Assembly: GCA_021734045.1 (NCBI GenBank)
Contig: JAIPJR010000009.1
Location: 1 to 44,462 of the forward strand
Direction of reading: 5' to 3'
DNA length: 44,462 nucleotides
Source of the DNA: Fidelibacterota bacterium
Lineage (GTDB): Bacteria; Fidelibacterota; UBA8477
Shown: positions 35,771 through 44,278 of the stretch, piece after piece
How positions within the stretch are numbered: the stretch's first letter is position 1
Layout of the letters: each line of letters opens with the position of its first letter
The notes under the pieces: generated by a model
Told to the model about the DNA's origin: nothing
What the model saw: only the letters and a program-made list of their open reading frames with translations
Databases searched by the model: none
Program-made: the position numbers and the translations under genes

Positions 35771-36547
35771 TCAGATAATGCCGCGCGCACTGTTTTCGAT
35801 GAATTCCAGGATATGGCCGATTTCTTCGGTCTGAGGAAGATCCTGTTTGATTGCCAAAACTGCCTGGGAGACATTGAGCTTGGAACGGTAAATCAGATGA
35901 TACGCTTCCTTGATTTGTGCCACGGTTTCCGATGTGTATCCCCGGCGCCTTAGCCCCACGGCATTCAGACCATTATAAGTCAACGGGCTATTAGACGCCC
36001 GAATGTAGGGCGGTACATCCTTACTCACCCGGAAGCCACCACCGATGAAGCTATGGCGGCCAATGGTTACGAATTGATGGATGGGTACCATTCCACCAAT
36101 AATGGCATACTCCTGAATCGTCACGTGTCCGGCCATGTTGCAGGCATTGCTTAAAATGACGTGGTCACCAATGATACAATCATGTGCAACGTGGGTGTAG
36201 GCCATGATGAGACAATTATTTCCAATGGTGGTCTGCCACTTGTCTTCAGTACCCCGGTGAATCGTTACGTACTCCCGGATGGTGGTATTCTCACCAATTA
36301 CAGTCAGCGTATCCTCATCGGCGTATTTCAAGTCCTGTGGCCTGCCACTTACCACCGCACCGATAAAAATCCGGGCATTCTTATGAATACGGGCACCCCG
36401 CCCTATCTGGACATGACTGGCGATATCCACACCATCGCCAATCTCAACATTGTCCTCCACGATTGTATAGGGACCGATAGTGACATTTTCACCAATCTTC
36501 ACGTCCTTATCAGCAATAATCGCGGTGGGATGGATATTATTGGCCAT
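35771..36547 (-). CDS. lpxA: UDP-N-acetylglucosamine acyltransferase
   Basis: LpxA adds the first 3-hydroxyacyl chain to UDP-GlcNAc in lipid A synthesis. The 258-residue trimeric left-handed beta-helix protein has hexapeptide repeats from IHPTAIIADKDVKIG onward, the catalytic histidine in AYTHVAHDCIIGD and the C-terminal helical part GLNAVGLRRRGYTSE. Length matches the family. It starts 12 bases after the lpxC-fabZ stop. Confidence 0.97.
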   Translation of the reverse strand: MANNIHPTAIIADKDVKIGENVTIGPYTIVEDNVEIGDGVDIASHVQIGRGARIHKNARIFIGAVVSGRPQDLKYADEDTLTVIGENTTIREYVTIHRGTEDKWQTTIGNNCLIMAYTHVAHDCIIGDHVILSNACNMAGHVTIQEYAIIGGMVPIHQFVTIGRHSFIGGGFRVSKDVPPYIRASNSPLTYNGLNAVGLRRRGYTSETVAQIKEAYHLIYRSKLNVSQAVLAIKQDLPQTEEIGHILEFIENSARGII

Positions 36548-36558
36548 GAATCAAAACC

Positions 36559-37959
36559 TCACTTGTCCACGACGGCTGCCATGAGGTCAGCCTCCATTAC
36601 CAGTTCCCCATCTACAAATGCCCTGCCATGGATTTTGGCAGTTCCCAGACGATATTTTACCATATCCACTTCAAAAATAATCTGATCGCCGGGCTCAATC
36701 AGCTTCCGCCAGCGAACATTATCCGCCGCCGAGAAATAGACCAGCTTTCCATCGTGATCATCAATGGCATTCAACAGCATCACACCACCCGCCTGGGCCA
36801 TACTCTCCAGAGTGAGTACCCCGGGCATTACCGGCTTGCCGGGAAAGTGTCCCTCAAAGAACGGCTCATTGAGCGTCACATTCTTCACAGCGATAATTTT
36901 TTCCATGGGCACCAAATCAATGATGCGGTCAATGAGTAAGAACGGATACCGGTGTGGCAAAATGCGTTTTATCGCTTCCGTGTCTAAAAAGATCTGGCGT
37001 TTTCGGGGACGGCGCTGGTAGCGTTTCGACAAAATCTGTTTTTCAAATTCCTTCTTGAGCAATTTCACCAGAGCCACATTGGAAGCATGGCCGCTACGGG
37101 CAGCGATAACGTGTCCCTGAATCGGCATTCCCAACAATGCCAGATCACCAATCAAATCCAACACCTTGTGGCGCACCGGCTCGTTGGGAAAGCGCAGCGA
37201 TTTTCCGTTCAGAATACCATTCTCCCCCTGCACAATATCATCCTTTATCCCAAAAAGAGATTTCAGACGATCCAATTCTTCCGCCTCAATTGGCCGATCA
37301 ATCATGACCAGAGCGTTGTCCACCGATCCACCTTTGATCAACCCCTGCTGCTTCAACTCATCCACTTCGTGGAGGAAGCAAAATGTCCGTGCTGGCGCAA
37401 ATTGCTCTACAAAATCTTCCTCCAGGGAATAAAATGATGTGTATTGCGTCCCCAGTGACTGAAGCTTGTAATCAATCATGAATGTGGCCCGGAACTGGTT
37501 GGAGGGCAACACATGGATATCCACACCCTTCTCGGGATTGGTATAGGTAATGGTGCGCTCCACCGTGAGGAACACCCGTTCCGCCTCCTGTTCCACAATA
37601 CCGGCTTCCAGTAATTTCTCTACAAATGGCATGGCACTGCCATCGGCAACCGGCGGCTCTTTATTATCCAGGTCAATAAGAATATTATCAATCTCAAGCC
37701 CACTCACTGCCGCCAGAACATGCTCGGTGGTGTGAATTCTCACACCATTTTGCTCCAGCGTGGTTCCCCGGGAAATGTCCACGACATGGTCAATATCCGC
37801 TTTGATCTGGGGAGCGTTTTCAATATCGGTGCGCTGAAAGACATAGCCGGTATTCTCAGGCGCCGGCCGGAAGGTCATGGTTGTATTCACACCTGTATGT
37901 AATCCAACACCGGAAATGGAAATGGGACGCGCGATGGTACGCTGTTTTGTGTTATCCAT
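36559..37959 (-). CDS. lpxC/fabZ: Fused LpxC deacetylase / FabZ dehydratase
   Basis: One 466-residue chain joins two enzymes. LpxC (about 1-305) is the zinc deacetylase that commits UDP-acyl-GlcNAc to lipid A, with HTTEHVLAA, HKVLDLIGDLALLG and GHASN as zinc and catalytic sites. FabZ (about 315-466) is the 3-hydroxyacyl-ACP dehydratase, with PHRYPFLLIDR and the catalytic histidine in FEGHFPGKPVMPGVL. Both activities compete for the hydroxyacyl-ACP pool, and fusion may balance them. This fusion is known in Bacteroidetes and relatives, which helps place the organism. Confidence 0.97.
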   Translation of the reverse strand: MDNTKQRTIARPISISGVGLHTGVNTTMTFRPAPENTGYVFQRTDIENAPQIKADIDHVVDISRGTTLEQNGVRIHTTEHVLAAVSGLEIDNILIDLDNKEPPVADGSAMPFVEKLLEAGIVEQEAERVFLTVERTITYTNPEKGVDIHVLPSNQFRATFMIDYKLQSLGTQYTSFYSLEEDFVEQFAPARTFCFLHEVDELKQQGLIKGGSVDNALVMIDRPIEAEELDRLKSLFGIKDDIVQGENGILNGKSLRFPNEPVRHKVLDLIGDLALLGMPIQGHVIAARSGHASNVALVKLLKKEFEKQILSKRYQRRPRKRQIFLDTEAIKRILPHRYPFLLIDRIIDLVPMEKIIAVKNVTLNEPFFEGHFPGKPVMPGVLTLESMAQAGGVMLLNAIDDHDGKLVYFSAADNVRWRKLIEPGDQIIFEVDMVKYRLGTAKIHGRAFVDGELVMEADLMAAVVDK

Positions 37960-37975
37960 GGGGGCTTGTGTTCCT

Positions 37976-38995
37976 CTATTCGTTTTCTGACTTCCCTAAC
38001 TGTGCTTCCAGAGCTTTGATTCGGGCCATGAGATCAGGAATTTTCCCAATATAGGCATCCCGCTTTAAAACTTCCTTGTGCGGGCGCGACGGGAATCCGC
38101 CCACTGTCTCACCATCAGGCACATCGCGTGTCACACCGCCACGGGTGGCAACCGAAACCCGATTGCCTACATTTACATGACCAATCACACCGCTCTGTCC
38201 CCCCATTTGGACATAATCACCCAGCGTTGTACTGCCGGCTATGGCAATCTGGGCGGTTAACAAACAGCCTTTTCCAATGCGAACATTGTGGGCGATATGT
38301 ATCTGGTTATCCAATTTGGTCCAGGCTCCGATTTCGGTGGGACCGATTGTCCCCCGGTCAATGGCGCATCCAGCACCAATTTCCACATGATCGTGGATAA
38401 TGACTGTTCCGGTTTGGGGAATTTTCACAATTCCCTCTGGGGATGGTGCAAAACCAAAACCGTCACTACCGATGATGGTGCTGCTGTGGATTTCCACCTG
38501 CTTCCCAATATGGATTTCATGATAAATAGTCACGTTGGGGTGCAGCCAACTACCCTCACCAATCCGGGATTTAGCCCCAACGGTCGTGTGGGTTTCCAGA
38601 ATGGCATCATCTTCCACCACGACCTCCGGCCCAATCACTACATACGCCCCAACTTCAGCAGATGAAGCTATGGTAGCGGTTGGGTGAATTATTGCCGTAG
38701 GATGAATGCCGGGACTTGGAGTCCGGGGATGATGATTTAACAGGTACAGCGCTTTCACCATTCCGGCATACGGGTCACGCAACCGGATTAGATTTGGAAA
38801 ATCAACCGCCAAATCTTCAGCAACAATCAGCGCTGCAGCATTTGTGGTTTCTGCATACTTGCGGTATTTGGGATTGGCGATGAAAGAAATTTCATCGTTA
38901 CCAGCGACCTGAATTTCATTCACACGCCGGATTTGAAGCGTCTCATTACCCTGGAGTTTACCGCCCAGGGCTTGAGACAAGGCCAACAGATTCAT
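37976..38995 (-). CDS. lpxD: UDP-3-O-acylglucosamine N-acyltransferase
   Basis: LpxD adds the second primary acyl chain to the lipid A precursor. The 339-residue product has the N-terminal uridine-binding domain (EISFIANPKYRKY), many hexapeptide repeats and the catalytic histidine region LDNQIHIAHNVRIG. A C-terminal helix, LMARIKALEAQLGK, comes last. I use the ATG at 38995, seven bases after AAGG; the two-codon longer TTG start has no room for a ribosome site. skp lies immediately upstream. Confidence 0.96.
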   Translation of the reverse strand: MNLLALSQALGGKLQGNETLQIRRVNEIQVAGNDEISFIANPKYRKYAETTNAAALIVAEDLAVDFPNLIRLRDPYAGMVKALYLLNHHPRTPSPGIHPTAIIHPTATIASSAEVGAYVVIGPEVVVEDDAILETHTTVGAKSRIGEGSWLHPNVTIYHEIHIGKQVEIHSSTIIGSDGFGFAPSPEGIVKIPQTGTVIIHDHVEIGAGCAIDRGTIGPTEIGAWTKLDNQIHIAHNVRIGKGCLLTAQIAIAGSTTLGDYVQMGGQSGVIGHVNVGNRVSVATRGGVTRDVPDGETVGGFPSRPHKEVLKRDAYIGKIPDLMARIKALEAQLGKSENE

Positions 38996-39004
38996 GGCCA
39001 AACC

Positions 39005-39526
39005 TTATTTCGCTCCACCTTTGCGCAACTCATTGAGCACCACATTGGTCAGGTCATAGGAATCTTTGGCGTAGAGAATGTTGCCCTGTACGGTGTCAAA
39101 AATGAAATCGTACCCGTACTCCTGCCCGACTTTTTTAATCGCCCGGTTAATTTTGTCCAGAATTGGCGCTGCAATTTGCTGTTGCTTCTGATAAATCTCG
39201 CCCTGGGGTCCCAGTTTTTCCACCTGAAAACGACGCAGCCGGTCACTGAGATTTTTAATTTCGGTTTCTTTTGCCTTTCGGTTTGCTTCGGTAAGAATGA
39301 ACTTCTGACGTTCATACTCCTGCTGCAAGCTGTCCAACTGGCCGGCCATGGCGTAATACTCTGCCTCAATCCGGCGTCCTTCCACTTCCAGCTTGCTCTG
39401 TGCCTCACGAAATTCCTCAAACTCTCCCAGGATTGTCTCCGAATTGATATAACCCAGCTTTTGTGCAAACACACCGCTGACCCAGAACAATCCGATCGCC
39501 AATATTAATGTTGTTTTCCGACCCAA
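39005..39526 (-). CDS. skp: Periplasmic OmpH/Skp-family chaperone
   Basis: Skp holds unfolded outer-membrane proteins on their way to BamA. The 173-residue product has a signal peptide (to about residue 21, GVFAQ), then GYINSETILGEFEEF. A long coiled coil follows at about 40-110, with LSDRLRRFQVEKLGPQGEIY, and the C-terminal body region GYDFIFDT. The start is TTG at 39526, eight bases after AAGGAGG; no ATG fits. It is placed between bamA and lpxD, as in many Gram-negative genomes. Confidence 0.93.
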   Translation of the reverse strand: MGRKTTLILAIGLFWVSGVFAQKLGYINSETILGEFEEFREAQSKLEVEGRRIEAEYYAMAGQLDSLQQEYERQKFILTEANRKAKETEIKNLSDRLRRFQVEKLGPQGEIYQKQQQIAAPILDKINRAIKKVGQEYGYDFIFDTVQGNILYAKDSYDLTNVVLNELRKGGAK

Positions 39527-39547
39527 AATGGTCCCTCCTTGTTTTCG

Positions 39548-41932
39548 CTAAAATTGCTGCCCAAAAATGAAGTGCACTTCCGGGGATTTCCAGGATGCCT
39601 TATCCAGTCCCAGCGACTCCCGGTCAAAACCCCATCCCAGGTCAATGCCTAACAGACCAATGGGCTGCATGATAATTCGTCCGCCAACTCCCACGGATCG
39701 TTTCAGATCATAAAAGTTGGTTTCGTCCCAATCCCGCCAGGTATTTCCGGCCTCTGCAAAGAGCAGTAGGTAAAGCAGCGGATTCGGTGATAGTTTAAAC
39801 CTAAGTTCACTGGTTACCTTGAATAAACTTTTCCCACCGTACCAAATTCCGGCAGTCGTGGGTGGTCGCACCGAGCGCTCCGGATACCCGCGCAACGCGG
39901 TTCCCCAGATAAGACCCGCACCGCCCATAAAAAAGTATTCATCATAGGGAATGATGTGCGACAGATCGTCATCCAGTGGTGTCAAATAGCCTAACTCACC
40001 CCGGTTACGCCAGGTAAGGTTCTCGTGCCCCAACGGACTGTACCATTCCAAGCTGGCTTCCTGCTTGAAAAAACTTTCGTTCCCGCCTAAAAGACCGCCA
40101 CTGTAAGTAGTGGAAAGATTCAGAACCGACCCGGCGGTGGGAAATTCCGGTGCATTACGGGAATCACGGGTAATAATCTGACGCAGACTTAATCCGGATG
40201 TCGTTTCCAGATTGGCGGGGTTTACCTGGTTGAAAATGGACCAGTCATACACTTTATTCAGGTCATATATATTTCGCATCGCCTGGAATATCCAGCGGCC
40301 ACGAAAATAGTTATCCGGCCAACGGAAACGTCGTCCGAACGTGAGTGAACCTCCCGTAGAGTGCATATCGTAAGGTGTGTAGGCATAACTGGATGTAGTC
40401 GTGCCAAAATAGCTATTCAAATCCCCGCGGGTACGATCGGTATCAAATAAGGAAATACCCAAGAGATTGGGTGTATCGAATAACCATGGTTCAGTAAAAC
40501 TCACTGAGAATGAACGGTAGCTGTAGGCACGTTGCAGGTTGAAGGACAACTGCTGGCCATTCCCAAGAAAATTGGGGAATTGCATACCCAGCGTTCCAAT
40601 CAGACCATCCCGCTCGCTGTATCCGGCGCTGGCGGTAGCCATGCCGGTCTGCTTCTCTTCCACGGTGAATTCCAGGTCAATTTCATCATCATCCACCGGA
40701 ATCACATCAGGCACCACGTTGTTGAAATAGTTGAGAATCATGATTTCGCGCTGACTGCGCATCAATGCAGTCCGGCTGAACTGATCACCTGGGAAAACCC
40801 GCAGTTCCCGGCGAATCACATTCTCCTTGGTCTTATCGTTCCCCACGATATTGATATGCCTGACCTTCACCGGGCTGTACTCAACAATGTCCAGTTTCAG
40901 ATCCACCGTATCTGCGGCAACAGGAATTTCCACCGGATTCACCTGCGCATAGAGGTACCCGCGATCCATGTAGGGACCACGCACATTGGTCTCGATTTTC
41001 TCCAGCAGTTTCTCGGAATTATAAACATCTCCCCGCTCAATATTCAGCGCTTTTAAGATATTTTCCGTTGGGAAAAGTGTGTTTCCTGAAATGGTGATAT
41101 TTCCGTATTTGTATTGGGCTCCTTCGTAAATCCGGATATCGACGAACATCTTTTTCAAATCATCAGAATAGTAAATGCTATCCTGAATAACCTCAGCATC
41201 CCGATATCCCTGGGATTTATAATAATCCACGATTATGGATTCATCAGCTCGTAGATTTTCCAAACTGTACTCGGCCTCTGCCCAGAATTTCCACCAGCGC
41301 TCCTGCTTGATTTTTTCCATCTGGCGCCGCAGTTTCCGGTCACTCAATTCTTCATTCCCGATGAAGTTGATATCATAGACTTTTACTTTTTTGTTTTCCT
41401 TGATATCGAATTGGATTCCGCGAGTATTTTTCTTCTCCCCCTCGTACGTGGACGGTGTTACTTCCGCCAGAAGATACCCTTTATCCATATACATTTGCTT
41501 AACTTTGCGTTGTGCTTCATAAACAGCATTGGGAGAGAGAACCTGACCGGTATATAATTTCAGTTCGTCTTCAATGTCATCATCTTTGATTTTTTTGTTT
41601 CCCGCCAGGACAATTTTATCCAGTCGCGGGTATTCTTCCACGGAGATGATGAGGTAAATGCCGTCCGGCGTTTGGCGATCCGCGATGAGTTTTATGTCAG
41701 AAAAAAGCCCCAGATTCCAGAGTTGACGCACAGCATCGCCGAAAGCGTCTGCGTTGATTTCCGTGCCAGGTCGCAAACCCGAATTCTGGATAATCACATC
41801 GGGTGAAGCCGTGGTATTCCCAACAACAGTGATATTGAAAATTTTCACCTTGGTAGCCTGGCCGGGTAATGCTGTGGCCATTAAAAGGAGTAATGAAAAC
41901 AGGATAAGAATTTTGGAGGAATAATTCCGCAT
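39548..41932 (-). CDS. bamA: Outer membrane protein assembly factor BamA
   Basis: BamA inserts beta-barrel proteins into the outer membrane. The 794-residue product has a signal peptide (to about 25) and five POTRA domains (about 28-410), the first starting VKIFNITVVGNTTASPDV. The 16-strand barrel has the surface-antigen signatures GFDRESLG and GLIWGTALRGYPER and ends in a C-terminal F (HFIFGQQF). Length and order match the family. It follows uppS after 26 bases. Confidence 0.97.
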   Translation of the reverse strand: MRNYSSKILILFSLLLLMATALPGQATKVKIFNITVVGNTTASPDVIIQNSGLRPGTEINADAFGDAVRQLWNLGLFSDIKLIADRQTPDGIYLIISVEEYPRLDKIVLAGNKKIKDDDIEDELKLYTGQVLSPNAVYEAQRKVKQMYMDKGYLLAEVTPSTYEGEKKNTRGIQFDIKENKKVKVYDINFIGNEELSDRKLRRQMEKIKQERWWKFWAEAEYSLENLRADESIIVDYYKSQGYRDAEVIQDSIYYSDDLKKMFVDIRIYEGAQYKYGNITISGNTLFPTENILKALNIERGDVYNSEKLLEKIETNVRGPYMDRGYLYAQVNPVEIPVAADTVDLKLDIVEYSPVKVRHINIVGNDKTKENVIRRELRVFPGDQFSRTALMRSQREIMILNYFNNVVPDVIPVDDDEIDLEFTVEEKQTGMATASAGYSERDGLIGTLGMQFPNFLGNGQQLSFNLQRAYSYRSFSVSFTEPWLFDTPNLLGISLFDTDRTRGDLNSYFGTTTSSYAYTPYDMHSTGGSLTFGRRFRWPDNYFRGRWIFQAMRNIYDLNKVYDWSIFNQVNPANLETTSGLSLRQIITRDSRNAPEFPTAGSVLNLSTTYSGGLLGGNESFFKQEASLEWYSPLGHENLTWRNRGELGYLTPLDDDLSHIIPYDEYFFMGGAGLIWGTALRGYPERSVRPPTTAGIWYGGKSLFKVTSELRFKLSPNPLLYLLLFAEAGNTWRDWDETNFYDLKRSVGVGGRIIMQPIGLLGIDLGWGFDRESLGLDKASWKSPEVHFIFGQQF

Positions 41933-41958
41933 GATATAGAGAACTTTACTATCTGTGA

Positions 41959-42720
41959 TTATTGAATGAGTTGTTCACTGACTTTGCCAAATCGTCTTTC
42001 CCGCAGCTGAAAATCGCGAATGGCAAGGAGGAGTTCTTTTTCACGAAAAGCCGGCCAGAACACCGGTGTGATATACATTTCCGTGTAAGCCATCTGCCAG
42101 AGTAAAAAGTTACTGATACGCGTCTCTCCACCAGGACGAATTAACAGGTCCGGGTCCGGCATATCCGCCGTGTATAACCGCTTGCTGAAATCCTCGGCAG
42201 TGATTTCACCCGGTTTCAGTTTACCAGCTTCCACATCTTTAGCAATCTGATTTACTGCCTCAAGAATTTCCTGCCGGGAGCCATAACTCAGTGCCAGGTT
42301 AAGAACCAATCCTGTGTTTTTGGATAATCGTTTTATGGCATTCATCATGCCTTGACGGGGTGCTGCGGGTAAATCCATCATGCGTCCAATGACTGACAGC
42401 CGAACATTGTTCCGCTCTAAATCTTCTGCCTCGTGATTGATGGTATCCAGCAGCAATTCCATGAGTGCCGAGACTTCCAGCCGGGGACGCTGCCAGTTTT
42501 CACTTGAGAAGGTGAAGAGTGTGAGGTATTGAATGCCCAGCTCGCCGCATACTTGGGTTACAACCCGCACGGACTTAATGCCTTCGGAATGCCCTGCCAC
42601 CCGAGGAAGCCCCCGTTCTTTGGCCCAACGGCCGTTGCCATCCATGATGATAGCGATATGTTGCGGCAGGTTTCCGCGCTTTAAAACTTCAGCTTTTAAT
42701 GATGAAATATCCTGGCTCAT
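41959..42720 (-). CDS. uppS: Undecaprenyl diphosphate synthase (cis-prenyltransferase)
   Basis: UppS extends farnesyl diphosphate with isopentenyl units to C55-PP, the carrier lipid for peptidoglycan and O-antigen sugars. The 253-residue protein has HIAIIMDGNGRWAKERG with the catalytic Asp, the SSENWQRP motif, and DLLIRPGGETRISNFLLWQ near the end. I start at the ATG at 42720 (MSQDISSLKAEV); the ORF is open further upstream, but that part covers the predicted promoter. It is the first gene of the 15-kb envelope cluster. Confidence 0.96.
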   Translation of the reverse strand: MSQDISSLKAEVLKRGNLPQHIAIIMDGNGRWAKERGLPRVAGHSEGIKSVRVVTQVCGELGIQYLTLFTFSSENWQRPRLEVSALMELLLDTINHEAEDLERNNVRLSVIGRMMDLPAAPRQGMMNAIKRLSKNTGLVLNLALSYGSRQEILEAVNQIAKDVEAGKLKPGEITAEDFSKRLYTADMPDPDLLIRPGGETRISNFLLWQMAYTEMYITPVFWPAFREKELLLAIRDFQLRERRFGKVSEQLIQ

Positions 42721-42753
42721 TGAATCCCAATTTTCCGTGCTCAAAAGCCCGGC

Positions 42754-42782
42754 AATATAGACGGCGATGCTACCCCTGTCAA
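42754..42782 (-). promoter_or_regulatory. Strong predicted promoter of the uppS-bamA-lpx cluster
   Basis: On the minus strand TTGACA (42782-42777), a 17-base spacer and TATATT (42759-42754) are followed by GCCGGGC. Twenty-five of the 29 bases are identical to the rpmB promoter at 12662-12690, including GCCGTC before the -10. The leader to the uppS ATG is about 27 bases. Confidence 0.82.
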
Positions 42783-42818
42783 GCGCGTTGGAGCGGGTCT
42801 GCGCCTGCGGAAAATAAG

Positions 42819-43118
42819 CTATTCCATGCCCAGCGCACGGCGACCAGCAGGTGTTATCATCTCCGGTGACCACCGCGGCTCCCAGACAATCTCCACATCC
42901 GCCGATTCCACCCCGTCCACGGCCAGAACTTTAGCTTTGGCGTCGGCGCTGATTTGTGATGACATGGGACATCCGGTAGCTGTGAGCGTCATTTTAATAT
43001 CCACCCGGGAATCGTCCACCTTCACGTCATAGACCAGGCCTAAATCCACCACATTTACAGGAATTTCCGGGTCATAGCACTTTTTCAAGGCATCCATGAC
43101 TATTTCTTCAGTTACCAT
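42819..43118 (-). CDS. SufT/PaaD-like (DUF59, MIP18 family) Fe-S assembly protein
   Basis: The 99-residue product has the DUF59 fold pattern: ALKKCYDPEIPVNVVDLGLVYDV, MTLTATGCPMSSQI with the conserved cysteine, and VEIVWEPRWSPEMIT. Members help mature Fe-S proteins (SufT, MIP18) or assemble phenylacetyl-CoA oxygenase (PaaD). The Mrp gene directly upstream favours the Fe-S role. AGGAGG lies 6 bases before the ATG at 43118. It overlaps no other gene and ends 37 bases before the uppS promoter. Confidence 0.88.
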   Translation of the reverse strand: MVTEEIVMDALKKCYDPEIPVNVVDLGLVYDVKVDDSRVDIKMTLTATGCPMSSQISADAKAKVLAVDGVESADVEIVWEPRWSPEMITPAGRRALGME

Positions 43119-43155
43119 GCTTAACCTCCTGTTATTGAACTGATCCCCGCCTGAT

Positions 43156-44211
43156 TCAGGCTTCCTGGGTCACTTTTGCGATTAATTGGTCTGCAATATT
43201 CATGAATTCCTTGGAAAGTTCGGATGATTCATTATAAATGGTCATGGGTTGACCCTTATCACTGGCCGCCATCACCTCTTCATTCAATGGAATTCGTCCT
43301 AATAATGCCACATTCAAACGCTTGCTTTCCCGTTCACCTCCACCATGTGAGAATATCTCTGAGCGATGGCCACATTCGGGGCAGACATAATAACTCATAT
43401 TTTCTACTATACCCAAAACTGGCGTGTTTACCTTATTGAACATATTGGCGCCACGCTGCACATCCAGTAAAGCCAGATCCTGAGGTGTTGTAACAATCAC
43501 GGCACCTGTGAGGGCTAATTTCTGTACCAGCGTGAGTTGAACATCACCTGTCCCGGGTGGTAAATCCATAATGAGGAAATCCAGCTCACCCCATTGCACA
43601 TCGTTTAGAAATTGCGTCACCAGTTTTGCAACCATTGGTCCCCGCCAGATTACCGGTGAGTCATCACCCAGGATGAAACCAAAGGACATGAGTTCCATGT
43701 CATATTTTTTGATGGGTAGCAGCTTATTGCCAGGCAGGACCTTGGGGACCTCTGTGATGCCCATGGTGAGCGGCAGACTGGGACCGTACACATCCAAATC
43801 CAGTAAACCCACTTTGAATCCACGCTTCATCAGGGCCGTTGCAAGATTAGCAGCGACCGTGGATTTTCCCACGCCGCCTTTACCACTGGCCACAGCAATG
43901 GTGTGCTTCACGGTTGGCAACAAATTTTCTTCGGTAGCAGCACCATTACCCCCGGATTGCTGTCCCCCTGATATTTCCGGCGCGGTGATGAGAACGCTGA
44001 CGGTTTTAAAATCCGCACCCTTCAGACGACTTTCCACAGATTGTTTGAGCTGTTTTTTAATATTATCATCGGTAGAGGTGACGCGCAACTCCACCTTCAC
44101 CGAATCATCGTCCACAAACACATCTTTCACCATACCGAACGAGACAATATTCCGGCTAAACCCCGGATATTTAACCTCTTCCAGCATCTTCAGAACTTGA
44201 TCTTTATTCAC
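43156..44211 (-). CDS. mrp: Mrp/ApbC-family Fe-S cluster carrier ATPase
   Basis: Mrp/ApbC proteins bind a bridging Fe-S cluster and ATP and donate clusters to targets. The 351-residue product has an N-terminal DUF59-like domain (about 1-90), then the deviant Walker A GKGGVGKSTVA, DLDVYGPSLP, DLPPGTGD and the cluster-binding CxxC in YYVCPECGHRSEIF. I use the GTG at 44211, seven bases after AGAGGAG; the upstream ATG at 44238 would place that site inside the gene. SufT-like DUF59 protein follows 37 bases downstream. Confidence 0.94.
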   Translation of the reverse strand: MNKDQVLKMLEEVKYPGFSRNIVSFGMVKDVFVDDDSVKVELRVTSTDDNIKKQLKQSVESRLKGADFKTVSVLITAPEISGGQQSGGNGAATEENLLPTVKHTIAVASGKGGVGKSTVAANLATALMKRGFKVGLLDLDVYGPSLPLTMGITEVPKVLPGNKLLPIKKYDMELMSFGFILGDDSPVIWRGPMVAKLVTQFLNDVQWGELDFLIMDLPPGTGDVQLTLVQKLALTGAVIVTTPQDLALLDVQRGANMFNKVNTPVLGIVENMSYYVCPECGHRSEIFSHGGGERESKRLNVALLGRIPLNEEVMAASDKGQPMTIYNESSELSKEFMNIADQLIAKVTQEA

Positions 44212-44249
44212 AGGATATCTCCTCTTTAAATACTTCACATTTGCGCCCC

Positions 44250-44278
44250 AATATAGCGGCTGGGTAACCCTATTTGAA
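44250..44278 (-). promoter_or_regulatory. Possible promoter of mrp
   Basis: On the minus strand TTCAAA (44278-44273), a 17-base spacer and TATATT (44255-44250) are present. The spacer shares GGGTT and GCCG with the rpmB promoter. The -35 is weak, so the call rests mainly on this resemblance and on the position about 40 bases before the gene. Confidence 0.45.

Noticed and set aside
42721-42873. 51-codon N-terminal extension of uppS.
   Set aside because: It overlaps the end of the SufT-like gene and the strong promoter, and UppS proteins normally start near the chosen ATG.
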